DNA from: Bradyrhizobium diazoefficiens
Lineage (GTDB): Bacteria; Pseudomonadota; Alphaproteobacteria; Rhizobiales; Xanthobacteraceae
Direction of reading: 5' to 3'
Assembly: GCF_016616235.1 (NCBI RefSeq)
Contig: NZ_CP067100.1
Span: 4,213,001-4,277,000 of the forward strand
Length of the DNA stretch: 64,000 nucleotides
Part shown: positions 1 to 7,878 of the stretch, one piece after another
How the letters are laid out: each line of letters begins with the position of its first letter
Position numbering within the stretch: the stretch's first letter is position 1
The notes under the pieces: model-generated
What the model saw: only the letters and a program-made list of their open reading frames with translations
What the model was told of the DNA's origin: nothing
The model's database searches: none
Position numbers and translations under genes: made by a program

Positions 1-72
1 GGCCTGGAAAACACCGACGACCTCAAGACCGATCTCGATCGCGGCTTTGCTGCCCTCAAAGCAGCGATGTGA
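1..72 (+). CDS. C-terminal end of a Cys/Met-metabolism PLP enzyme (probable O-succinylhomoserine sulfhydrylase)
   Basis: The first 23 codons of the window are open and end at TGA (70-72). The residues GLENTDDLKTDLDRGFAAL match the usual C-terminus of the MetB/MetZ family of PLP-dependent trans-sulfuration enzymes, where a Gly-Leu-Glu-x-x-x-Asp-Leu segment precedes the last helix. The start and active site lie outside the window, so the choice between sulfhydrylase and gamma-synthase cannot be made. It would act in the cytosol in methionine or cysteine synthesis. Confidence 0.5.
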   Translation, partial: GLENTDDLKTDLDRGFAALKAAM

Positions 73-198
73 GCCTGCTCACGGGAAAGAGCGGCTGAGG
101 AACGCGCAGACACAGCACGCGTTAACGCCCACGCGTCAACAAAGGGTTTGATCCTCAGGCATTTGGCGCTAGCCTAACCAATCGACTCCAATCCGGAT

Positions 199-1896
199 AT
201 GGAGCATGGGAAGTTGGTTCTGCTCGATCTCATGGGCGGCATTGCGCTGTTGTTGTGGGGCCTGCACATGGTCCACAGCGGCATTTTGCGCGCCTTTGGC
301 CCGGACCTGCGGCACCTGCTTGGCAAGGCACTCGGCAACCGCTTCAAGGCGTTTGCGGCCGGCCTCGGCCTGACCGCGGCTCTCCAGAGCAGTACGGCGA
401 CGGCACTGATCACCAGCTCGTTCGCGGCCGAAGGGCTCGTCAGCCTTGCCGCTGCACTTGCCATCATGCTCGGAGCCAATGTCGGCACGACGCTGATCGT
501 GCAGGTGCTGTCGTTCAATATCGCGGCCATCGCTCCAGTGCTGTTCGTGCTCGGGCTCGTCGCCTTCCGCTCGGGGCCGCGCTCGCGGATCAAGGATGTC
601 GGTCGCGTCTCCATCGGTCTCGGCCTGATGCTGCTGTCGCTGCACATTCTGCTCGACACGCTGGCGCCGGCGGAGACCGCACCCGGCATGCGCGTGGTGA
701 TGTCGGCGATAACAGGCGACCCCGTTCTGTGCATCGCGATTGCAGCGCTCGTCACCTGGGCTGTGCATTCGAGCGTCGCCAGCGTGCTCTTGATCATGTC
801 GCTGGCCTATTCGCAGTTCATCGCGCCTGACGCGGCGCTCGCGCTGGTGCTGGGAGCCAATCTCGGCAGCGCCATCAATCCCGTCTTCGAAGGCGCCAGG
901 CGCGACGATCCCGCGAGCTACCGCGTGCCGCTCGGCAATCTCATCAATCGCATCGTCGGAATCGCGCTCGTCTTGCCGTTCCTGAGCGTGATCGCCTCGC
1001 ATATGCACGCCTGGCAGCCCGATCTCGCGAAGATGACGGCGGCCTTCCATATTGCCTTTAATGTCGGGACGGCCGTCATCTTCATCGGCCTGCTGGACAA
1101 CATGTCGCGTGTCCTGACCCGGCTGTTGCCCGATCGCGTTCGGGAGGCCGATCCGGCCCGGCCGCGCTACCTCGACGAGAGCGCATTGGAGACGCCATCA
1201 CTGGCGCTCGCCGACGCCGCTCGCGAGACCTTGCGGATGGGTGATCTTGTCGAAGTCATGCTGCGCAAGGTGATGACGGCGATGATGACGGGCGACCGCG
1301 CGCTGGTCGACCAAGTCACCAAGACCGACAATGCCGTTGATGGCCTCGACGAAGCGATCAAGCTCTACGTGACGAAACTGACCCGCGGAAGCCTCGACGA
1401 GACTGAGGGCCGGCGGGCGATGGAGATCATCTCCTTCGCTATCAACCTCGAGCATATCGGTGACATCATCGACAAGAATTTGAGCGAGCTTGCAATCAAG
1501 AAGATCAAGCGCCGCCTCCAGTTCTCGGCCGAAGGCGCCGAGGAGCTCGCCGCCTTCCACAAGCGCACGATGGACTCGCTGCGCATCGCTTTCGGCGTCT
1601 TCATGTCGGGCGACGCCAACGAGGCGCGCAAGCTGTTGGTGGAGAAGACCGCGCTCAGGAACACCGAACTCGCCGCCGTCGAGCGCCATCTCGACCGCCT
1701 GCGCGAGGGCCGCCCTGAGACTATCGAGACCACCTCGCTGCATCTGGACGTGTTGCGCGACCTGCGCCGCATCCACTCGCACATCTGCTCGGTCGCGTAT
1801 CCCGTGCTGGATGCGGCAGGCGAGCCCTATCGCAGGACCAAGGCGGAGGCCGCCGCCCTACCCGCAACAGGCGCGGCCTCGGCGCTGCCGCGCTGA
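199..1896 (+). CDS. Na/Pi cotransporter family protein with C-terminal PhoU-like domain
   Basis: A 565-residue inner-membrane protein of the NptA/YjbB type. The N-terminal ~310 residues hold two Na/Pi-cotransporter repeats. The first carries the signature QSSTATALI at residues 63-71; the second has the matching HSSVASVLL near residue 190. Gly/Ala-rich helices such as IMLGANVGTTLIVQVL lie between them. The C-terminal ~230 residues are helical and charged (DLVEVMLRKVMTAMM..., INLEHIGDIIDKNL), as in PhoU-like domains fused to this family. The family moves phosphate with sodium, often as an exporter; direction cannot be read from sequence. The ATG at 199 starts the first hydrophobic segment directly. 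The gene stands alone between the PLP enzyme and the convergent LPS-type operon. Confidence 0.88.
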   Translation: MEHGKLVLLDLMGGIALLLWGLHMVHSGILRAFGPDLRHLLGKALGNRFKAFAAGLGLTAALQSSTATALITSSFAAEGLVSLAAALAIMLGANVGTTLIVQVLSFNIAAIAPVLFVLGLVAFRSGPRSRIKDVGRVSIGLGLMLLSLHILLDTLAPAETAPGMRVVMSAITGDPVLCIAIAALVTWAVHSSVASVLLIMSLAYSQFIAPDAALALVLGANLGSAINPVFEGARRDDPASYRVPLGNLINRIVGIALVLPFLSVIASHMHAWQPDLAKMTAAFHIAFNVGTAVIFIGLLDNMSRVLTRLLPDRVREADPARPRYLDESALETPSLALADAARETLRMGDLVEVMLRKVMTAMMTGDRALVDQVTKTDNAVDGLDEAIKLYVTKLTRGSLDETEGRRAMEIISFAINLEHIGDIIDKNLSELAIKKIKRRLQFSAEGAEELAAFHKRTMDSLRIAFGVFMSGDANEARKLLVEKTALRNTELAAVERHLDRLREGRPETIETTSLHLDVLRDLRRIHSHICSVAYPVLDAAGEPYRRTKAEAAALPATGAASALPR

Positions 1897-1905
1897 TGTC
1901 CCGGA

Positions 1906-2244
1906 TCAGCGGTCCAGCGTCTTCGACGCGGTGCCGTGGTTCTTCCAGATCAGCATGATGTTGCGCAGATAGATGATGGTCGCGAACAGCTGTCCGATGA
2001 TGATGACGGGCTCGCGCTTCACGACGCCATAGATCAGGGTCATCAGGCCGCCGCCCATCGAGCAGAACCAGAACGCCATTGGCACCACGCTGTTGCCGGC
2101 GCGCTCGCTCGCGATCCATTGCACCAGGAAGCGCGCGGTGAAGAACAGCTGCGCGATCAGGCCGAATGCCAGCCAGAAATCGAACTTGGCGACGAAGACG
2201 TCGTAGAAATAATTGCTCAGAGCCTGGCCGTATTGGATGATCAC
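1906..2244 (-). CDS. LAB_N (lipid A biosynthesis N-terminal) domain membrane protein
   Basis: A 112-residue membrane protein with about three hydrophobic helices. It has the LAB_N features FLVQWIASERAGNSVVP, FWFCSMGGG and a C-terminal IIIGQLFATIIYLRNIML segment. I place the start at GTG 2244, which overlaps the TGA of the upstream glycosyltransferase (GTGA), a usual coupling arrangement; the longer reading frame upstream lies inside that gene. LAB_N proteins accompany polyprenyl-phosphate sugar transferases, and roles in flipping or handling the lipid-linked sugar have been proposed. As last gene of the run behind GT39, PAP2 and GT2, it probably belongs to the same lipid-linked sugar pathway. 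The convergent Na/Pi gene ends only 9 nt away. Confidence 0.85.
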   Translation of the reverse strand: MIIQYGQALSNYFYDVFVAKFDFWLAFGLIAQLFFTARFLVQWIASERAGNSVVPMAFWFCSMGGGLMTLIYGVVKREPVIIIGQLFATIIYLRNIMLIWKNHGTASKTLDR

Positions 2245-2975
2245 ACCTTCACCTCGGTTACGTCTGGTGTCGGCTTCTTGCGGCGGATCAGCCACCACAC
2301 GCCGGCAAGATCCATGATGCCGATCCACAGCCGGTCGAAGAAGCCGTAATTCGATACGCCGGAATGGCGCGGCCGGTCGATCACGTCGACATAGGCGATC
2401 TCGTAGCCTTCCCGGCGCACCAGCGCCGGCAGGAAGCGATGCAGCCCGTCGAAATAGGGCAGCATCAGGAACACATCGCGCCGGAACGCCTTCAGTCCGC
2501 AGCCGGTGTCGCGCGTGCCGTCGTTCAGGATCGAGCCCCGCACGCCGTTGGCGATGCGCGACTGAAACTTCTTGAAGCCGGTGTCCTTGCGCCCGACCCG
2601 CTGTCCGGCGGCGAGGCCGACGCGCGCACTTTTCTCCACCGCCGCGATCAGGTCCGGCAGAAAAGCCGGATTGTTCTGGCCGTCGCCGTCGAGCGTCGCC
2701 ACGATGCTGCCGCGCGCCGCGCGCACGCCGCTGCGCACCGCCGCCGACTGACCGGTCGATTTGGCGTGGCGAAGCTGCCGCAGATTGTCCCGCTGCTGCA
2801 TGATGGACGCGAGCCGCTCGCCGGTCGCATCGGTCGAGCCGTCATTGACGTAGATGATCTCGTACGCCCAGCGGCCATCGAGCGCCGCGCCGATCTCGGC
2901 GATCAGCGGCGCGATATTGTCGGCTTCGTTGCGCACGGGAACGACGATGGAAACCGAAGGCTGGGACGTCGACAA
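2241..2975 (-). CDS. GT2 family glycosyltransferase (polyprenyl-phosphate sugar synthase type)
   Basis: About 244 residues. The GT-A fold begins with VSIVVPVRNEADNIAPLI, followed by YEIIYVNDGSTDAT and the DxD-like loop VATLDGDGQNNPAFLPDL. GTRDTGCGLKAFRRDVF and the C-terminal YEIAYVDVIDRPRHSGVSNYG fit the DPM1/ArnC/RgtE group, which transfers a sugar from a nucleotide donor to polyprenyl phosphate at the cytosolic membrane face. No ATG precedes the domain closely. I chose TTG 2975, giving S-T-S-Q-P-S before the first strand; the frame is open further upstream into the PAP2 gene, so the start is uncertain. It is translationally coupled to the LAB_N gene downstream. The most likely product is the lipid-linked sugar donor used by the upstream GT39 enzyme. 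Confidence 0.85.
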   Translation of the reverse strand: MSTSQPSVSIVVPVRNEADNIAPLIAEIGAALDGRWAYEIIYVNDGSTDATGERLASIMQQRDNLRQLRHAKSTGQSAAVRSGVRAARGSIVATLDGDGQNNPAFLPDLIAAVEKSARVGLAAGQRVGRKDTGFKKFQSRIANGVRGSILNDGTRDTGCGLKAFRRDVFLMLPYFDGLHRFLPALVRREGYEIAYVDVIDRPRHSGVSNYGFFDRLWIGIMDLAGVWWLIRRKKPTPDVTEVKV

Positions 2976-3037
2976 AGCAGGCTCGTGGTTGGAATGGGAG
3001 CACCCGTGGAACCGGCGGTCCCCGGAAGCAGCCGCTT

Positions 3038-3883
3038 TTATGGGGCGGATGCCCCGCGGGCAACCCTTTTGAGGCGGCCGGAAACCGCCCCCGGCAGAGG
3101 CACAATGGTGCCGTCGGAACGGATGGCAAAGGCGAGCCTGCGGGCCGCGAACCAGTACCGGACCGTCATGGCGCCGACCATGCCCAGCAGGGCACCGGCC
3201 GCGACGTCGCTCGGGTGATGCGCAAGCAGCACCAGGCGCGTCAGCAGAATCACGATCGCGTAAGTGAACATGACCATGCGTAGCCGCGGCCACAGCGCCG
3301 AGACCGCGAACGCCAATGCGAACGCGGTGACGGCATGGCTTGAGGGCAGGCTGGCATAGGCTCCCGTTCCTTCGAACGGGATGAAATTGAACGGATTAGC
3401 CGCGCCGCCGACGAATGGACGCCCGCGGCCGATGAGATATTTCAGGATCTCGCCGACGAACACGGACAGGGCGACAGACAAAAACAAGAACTGAAACCGC
3501 GTGCCCAAGCCGAGAAGCAATACACGGCTCGTGCCATGAAGTCCCGCCGCAACGAGCGCCACGAGGACCAGCGTCACGCCCAGCACCGAGAGCACATACT
3601 CGTCCTTGCCGAAATCAGTGAGGATGCGGATCGGCCACAGGCTGGGCGTGCCGCGCGCCGGCATCAGCTGGATCTCGGTGCGGTCGAACGTGACCATCAG
3701 CACGATGATCAAGGCCGCGCCCGCCACACTGAGCCACAGCGAATGCCGCCCCAGTTTTCGCGCGGCTTCGGCGCGGCGCGAATGCGAGGGCGCGCGGACC
3801 AGCTGCGCCAACGCACGCCCGGACACGGCGAACAATCGGGCGGGATAACTCGCACGCGGCGCGGCGTCGGTCGTAACAGCCAT
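3038..3883 (-). CDS. PAP2-family membrane phosphatase
   Basis: 281 residues with six predicted membrane helices and all three PAP2 motifs: K-x6-RP (KYLIGRGRP), the PSSHA loop (motif 2) and R-x5-H-x3-D (RLVLLAHHPSD). Catalytic histidines are present in motifs 2 and 3. The ATG at 3883 begins one base after the stop of the GT39 gene, so the two are cotranscribed. PAP2 enzymes dephosphorylate lipid phosphates such as undecaprenyl diphosphate, lipid A phosphates (LpxE/LpxF) or phosphatidylglycerol phosphate. Its place between two glycosyltransferases suggests either carrier-lipid recycling or lipid A dephosphorylation before sugar addition, as in rhizobial lipid A. The substrate is not decided by sequence. 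Confidence 0.88.
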   Translation of the reverse strand: MAVTTDAAPRASYPARLFAVSGRALAQLVRAPSHSRRAEAARKLGRHSLWLSVAGAALIIVLMVTFDRTEIQLMPARGTPSLWPIRILTDFGKDEYVLSVLGVTLVLVALVAAGLHGTSRVLLLGLGTRFQFLFLSVALSVFVGEILKYLIGRGRPFVGGAANPFNFIPFEGTGAYASLPSSHAVTAFALAFAVSALWPRLRMVMFTYAIVILLTRLVLLAHHPSDVAAGALLGMVGAMTVRYWFAARRLAFAIRSDGTIVPLPGAVSGRLKRVARGASAP

Positions 3884-3884
3884 C

Positions 3885-5627
3885 CTATTCGGTGCCTTCC
3901 GAGCGGAAGATCGAGATCGAGATCGCGCGTCCCTGCGAGAAATTATAGCCGTCGATGCGCGCGCCGACCTTGTAGCGCAGCCCGATCGCCTCGGCGCGCT
4001 GCACGAAGCTGCGCTCCGAGCGCTGCTCGATCAGCGCGAAGCGGCAGCTGCCCTGCCGCAGGAAATCCGCCGCGCCCGAGCCGTCGGTGAGCAGCGTCTG
4101 CGTGCCCGTGAGGAACACGAGGCTCGGCTCGTGATAACCGGCAGCCGCCGCTTTCGGCCCGACACAGGTGACATTGCGCAGCGCGCGCGCCACCTCGATG
4201 CTCGGAAACAGCGGCGTCAGCGACGGCAGTACGATGCCCCAGACCACGACTGCCAGCATCAGGGCGGCGACCAGCGCATTCAGCACTGAGCGCTCGGCGC
4301 GGTTGGTGTCGAACAGCCACCAGGCGAACAGGCCGAAGATCAGCGAGGCCGCGATGAAGGGCCAGGCCACGAAGGCCGGCTGCCGCGTCAGCATCACCGC
4401 GCCGACCACCGCGATGATCGAGGCGGCCGCGGGAATTGCGAACCACCAGGCCGAGCCGCGCGCCAGCCACGAGCGCGACAACACGTTCCGCTCGAGCGCG
4501 CCGACGGTGAGGATCGCGATCGCGGGATACAGCGGCAGCACGTAATGCGGCAGTTTGGTCAGCACCGCCTCCAACACGATCCAGGACGGGATCAGCCAAG
4601 CCAGCAGGAATTGCGCGCCGGGCTCGCGCCGCGCCCGCCACACCGCCGGCGCCGCCATGGCCGCGAGCGGCGCGCCCGGCCAGAACGTGATCCAGAACAG
4701 CACGAGGTAGAGCCCGGGCGGCGCGCCATGGGATTCCTGGGCCCCTAACTTGCTCAGCATGTCGCCGCCGACGGAGTCCGCAAAGAAGGCGTCGCCCGCG
4801 CGCCAGAAGATCGCGACGAACCAGGGCAGCACCAGCACCAGCATCCACATCAGGCCCCAGAGCGGACGCAGCTTCCACAGCCAGGAGGCATCGCGGTCCT
4901 GGATCGCGAGCGCGACGATGGTCAGGCCTGCGAACATCAGGATCAGGGGGCCCTTGATCAGGATGCCGACGGCGAGCGCGGTCCAGAAGATCGCGGGCCA
5001 GCTCCACGGCGGATGGGTCTCGTCCTCGGCGCGCTGCCACGACAGATAGGCCCGCGCCATCGCGCCCATCGCGGCGGTCACGCAGAACAGCAGCATCGCA
5101 TCGGTTTTCGCCAGCCGCGCCTCGACACCGAGCAGCACGGAAGCGCACATCAGCAGCGCAGCCAGCACCGCCGCGCGCCGCGTGACGAAGCCGAGCGCGG
5201 CCCAATAGGTCATGAGCACCGCGCCGATGGCGCCGATCAGTGAAGGAATCCGGTAGACCCAGATCCGCAATTCGGCCTTCGGCAGCTTGAGCGCCGTCGC
5301 AGCTTCAACCGCGGCCGATTGCAACCAGTAGATGCCGACCGGCTTCTTGTAGCGGACATCCTCCTGGAAGCGGATGTCGACATAGTCGCCGCTCTCGACC
5401 ATCTGCTTGGTCGCCTGCGCAAAGCGCGCTTCGTCGCGGTCGACCGGCGGGATGGTGAAGAAGCCCGGCAGGAAGATCAGCAGCGCGCACAGCACCAGGA
5501 AGGCGACGGCACGGGCATGGCTGGCGGTGGCAAAATCCAGCACGCGCACGAGGCCGCTGCCCGGATTGACGGGCGATCTCGGCTCGCGGGGGGCTCCAAA
5601 ACGGGGAGTTGGGTAGGTCTCGGCCAT
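3885..5627 (-). CDS. ArnT-like GT39 family glycosyltransferase
   Basis: 580 residues, a large multi-spanning membrane protein. A short cytosolic N-terminus is followed by a first helix and the periplasmic loop PPVDRDEARFAQATKQMVESGDY, which holds the acidic pair (D-E) conserved in ArnT and protein O-mannosyltransferases. KKPVGIYWLQSAAV is the next conserved ArnT loop. About eleven further hydrophobic segments and a soluble C-terminal domain (from about residue 480) follow. The family transfers a sugar from a polyprenyl-phosphate carrier to lipid A or another acceptor on the periplasmic side. With the GT2 enzyme of the same operon it would form a donor/acceptor pair like ArnC/ArnT or RgtE/RgtD. 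The gene lies 50 bp after pbpC on the same strand. Confidence 0.87.
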   Translation of the reverse strand: MAETYPTPRFGAPREPRSPVNPGSGLVRVLDFATASHARAVAFLVLCALLIFLPGFFTIPPVDRDEARFAQATKQMVESGDYVDIRFQEDVRYKKPVGIYWLQSAAVEAATALKLPKAELRIWVYRIPSLIGAIGAVLMTYWAALGFVTRRAAVLAALLMCASVLLGVEARLAKTDAMLLFCVTAAMGAMARAYLSWQRAEDETHPPWSWPAIFWTALAVGILIKGPLILMFAGLTIVALAIQDRDASWLWKLRPLWGLMWMLVLVLPWFVAIFWRAGDAFFADSVGGDMLSKLGAQESHGAPPGLYLVLFWITFWPGAPLAAMAAPAVWRARREPGAQFLLAWLIPSWIVLEAVLTKLPHYVLPLYPAIAILTVGALERNVLSRSWLARGSAWWFAIPAAASIIAVVGAVMLTRQPAFVAWPFIAASLIFGLFAWWLFDTNRAERSVLNALVAALMLAVVVWGIVLPSLTPLFPSIEVARALRNVTCVGPKAAAAGYHEPSLVFLTGTQTLLTDGSGAADFLRQGSCRFALIEQRSERSFVQRAEAIGLRYKVGARIDGYNFSQGRAISISIFRSEGTE

Positions 5628-5677
5628 TGGTTCCGCTTACGCCGAAACCGCCATCGCCACAACCGCTTGAGGCAGGG

Positions 5678-7870
5678 TCATTGAATTCGAATGACAACTG
5701 TGTCCGCGGCGCCCTTGGCATCGATCACGGTCAGCCGTGCAAAGCCCGGACCGGGCGGATCGATCAGGCGCTGGCGCCGTCCGTCGATCTCGCCGAGCGA
5801 CGTTCCATTAACCATGACGGTCATAGGCAGCACGCCGCCGGCAACTCGCACCGGCAGGGCTGCGCTATCAGGCCCACCGGATCGATCGACTTCGATCCGC
5901 GCGCCGTTCAGCGGAAACTGGATATGCAGCGCCTGCTCGCCCCCGGTCCGCACCAGGTCCCCGATGGGGCGGAACCGTCGCAACGGCAATGGCAGCTTGG
6001 TGTTGCTGGCCACCAGTGTTCCCTTCGGCGGCTTCGGCAGCGGGGTCAGCGTCTTGCCGGTGCGGGCGAAGGCATCGAACAGGATCGGCGCGGCGGCGAC
6101 GCGGCCGATCAGGCCGGGAACCGGTGCGCCGTCGGGCCGGCCGACCCAGACGCCGATGGTCATGCGACCGTCGAAGCCGACCGACCAGGCATCGCGATAG
6201 CCGTAGGAAGTGCCGGTCTTGAAGGCGATGCGGTTGTGGGCGGCATTCTCCGGCGGCGGCGTGCCGAGCAGCACGTTGCCGACCTGCCAGGCCGCGGCCT
6301 GATCGAGCAGCCGCAACGGCTCACGATCGTCCTTGTCAGCGATGACCTCGCGCAGCGGCCTGGTGGTGCCGAGCCGGGCAAAGCCCGCGTAGAGCTGGGC
6401 GAGATCCTGGAGCGTCACACCGACGCCGCCGAGCCCCATCGCGAGCCCCGGCGCCTCGTCCTTCGGCAGCACCAGATTGCCGCCGGCCTGGCGCAGCCGC
6501 GAGGCCAGCCGACTTGCGCCGACGCGATCGAGCAGCACGATCGCCGGCACGTTCAGCGACATCTGCAGCGCCTTCTTCACCGGCACCGTGCCCTGGAACG
6601 TCATGTCGAAATTTTCCGGCGCGTAGGAGCCGAAGCGGACCGGGCGGTCGTCGATCAGACTGTCGGGGTGAACAAAGCCGTCCTCGAAGGCGAGGCCGTA
6701 GATGAAGGGCTTGAGCGTCGAGCCCGGCGAGCGGATGGCGCGGGTCATGTCGACCTGCCCTGCCCGGCTGTCGTCGAAATAATCGGCCGAGCCGACGCGC
6801 GCGAGCACGTCGCCGCTCTCATTGTCCACCACGATGATGCCGACCGAGATGTTCGGCCCGAGCGCAATGGCGCGGTCGCGGGCCAGCGGCTCCAGCACCT
6901 TCTGCAAGTTCGCATCGAGCGTCAGCTTGATGACCGGCGTCTCCTTGACGGTCGACAGCGCGGAATCGGAGGCATGCGGCGCCAGGATCGGCATCGGCTT
7001 GCGCAGCTTGGGCACGGGCACGGCTTTGGCCTGGGCCGCATCCTCGGTGCTGACGACGTTCTCCTCGACCATGCGATCGAGCACGCGGTCGCGCGCGTTG
7101 CGCGCGGCCTCGGGATGGCGATCGAGCCGGCGCGTCTCCGGCGATTGCGGTAGCGCCACCAGCAGCGCGGCCTCGGCCAGCGACAACCGCTTCGGCTCCT
7201 TGCCGAGATAGGCGATCGAGGCGGCGCGGATGCCTTCGAGATTGCCGCCGTAGGGCGCGAGCGCCAGGTAGAGGTTGAGGATCTCGTCCTTGCCGAGTGT
7301 GCGCTCCAGCTCGATCGCGCGTACGATCTGATGCAGTTTTGCATAGAGCGAGCGCTGTCGCCGCGGCTCCATCAGCCGCGCGAGCTGCATCGAGATGGTT
7401 GAACCGCCGGACACGATGTGGCCGCGCGTTCCGAGCTGCAGCGCGGCGCGGCCGAGCGCGAGCGGGTCGAGACCGTTATGCGCGTAGAAGCGCTGGTCCT
7501 CATAGGCGAACAGCAGCTTGAGATAGGTCGGATCGACATTGGTTTTGGCATCGACGGGCAGCCGCCAGCGGCCGTCCGCCATCGCATAGGCGCGCAGGAG
7601 TTTTCCGTTGCGGTCGACGATCGTGGTGGAGACCTGTCGCGCTTCGTCGAGCGGGAGCGGGCCGAGGGCGTAGACCCAGGCGACGAAGCCGATGATGGCG
7701 AGAATAAAACCAGAGGCGGCGGTCGACAGGACACGTGGGCCTCTCCCCCGCATTCCGTCATGCCCGGGCTTGTCCCGGCCATCCACGTTCTTGTCCACAG
7801 CGTCAAAGGCCGTGGATGCCCGGGACAAGCCCGGGCATGACGACTGTGTGTGAGGCGCCACCTCGCTCAT
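5678..7870 (-). CDS. pbpC: penicillin-binding protein 1C (bifunctional transglycosylase/transpeptidase)
   Basis: About 730 residues: short N-terminus, one membrane helix (FILAIIGFVAWVYALG), GT51 transglycosylase domain (EDQRFYAHNGLDPLALGRA with catalytic Glu; GGSTISMQLAR), transpeptidase domain (SPGSTLKPF with the S-x-x-K serine; SLNVPA; KTGTSYGYRDAW) and the C-terminal BiPBP_C domain. It polymerises and cross-links peptidoglycan in the periplasm. Possible starts are GTG 7882 (overlapping the alpha-2-macroglobulin stop), ATG 7870 and ATG 7753. I chose 7870, preceded by GAAGTGAG at suitable distance. With either upstream start, a palindromic repeat (7756-7842) is translated in frame as an extra ~30 residues before the membrane helix. 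The pairing with alpha-2-macroglobulin matches the yfhM-pbpC association in E. coli. Confidence 0.92.
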   Translation of the reverse strand: MSEVAPHTQSSCPGLSRASTAFDAVDKNVDGRDKPGHDGMRGRGPRVLSTAASGFILAIIGFVAWVYALGPLPLDEARQVSTTIVDRNGKLLRAYAMADGRWRLPVDAKTNVDPTYLKLLFAYEDQRFYAHNGLDPLALGRAALQLGTRGHIVSGGSTISMQLARLMEPRRQRSLYAKLHQIVRAIELERTLGKDEILNLYLALAPYGGNLEGIRAASIAYLGKEPKRLSLAEAALLVALPQSPETRRLDRHPEAARNARDRVLDRMVEENVVSTEDAAQAKAVPVPKLRKPMPILAPHASDSALSTVKETPVIKLTLDANLQKVLEPLARDRAIALGPNISVGIIVVDNESGDVLARVGSADYFDDSRAGQVDMTRAIRSPGSTLKPFIYGLAFEDGFVHPDSLIDDRPVRFGSYAPENFDMTFQGTVPVKKALQMSLNVPAIVLLDRVGASRLASRLRQAGGNLVLPKDEAPGLAMGLGGVGVTLQDLAQLYAGFARLGTTRPLREVIADKDDREPLRLLDQAAAWQVGNVLLGTPPPENAAHNRIAFKTGTSYGYRDAWSVGFDGRMTIGVWVGRPDGAPVPGLIGRVAAAPILFDAFARTGKTLTPLPKPPKGTLVASNTKLPLPLRRFRPIGDLVRTGGEQALHIQFPLNGARIEVDRSGGPDSAALPVRVAGGVLPMTVMVNGTSLGEIDGRRQRLIDPPGPGFARLTVIDAKGAADTVVIRIQ
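7756..7842. repeat. 32-bp-arm palindromic repeat inside the 5' end of pbpC
   Basis: The left arm 7756-7787 (begins CGTCATGCCCGGGCTTGTCC) and the right arm 7811-7842 are reverse complements at 31 of 32 positions, separated by a 23-bp loop. It is built like the small palindromic elements common between genes in Bradyrhizobiaceae. A degenerate half unit (cccgggcatgacga) is seen near 30957-30971. Here it is in frame with pbpC and encodes the residues CPGLSRAST and GRDKPGHDG. Confidence 0.9.
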
Positions 7871-7878
7871 CTCACCAC

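Noticed and set aside
5609..7153. 514-codon + strand frame opposite pbpC
   Set aside because: Antisense shadow; no recognisable motif.
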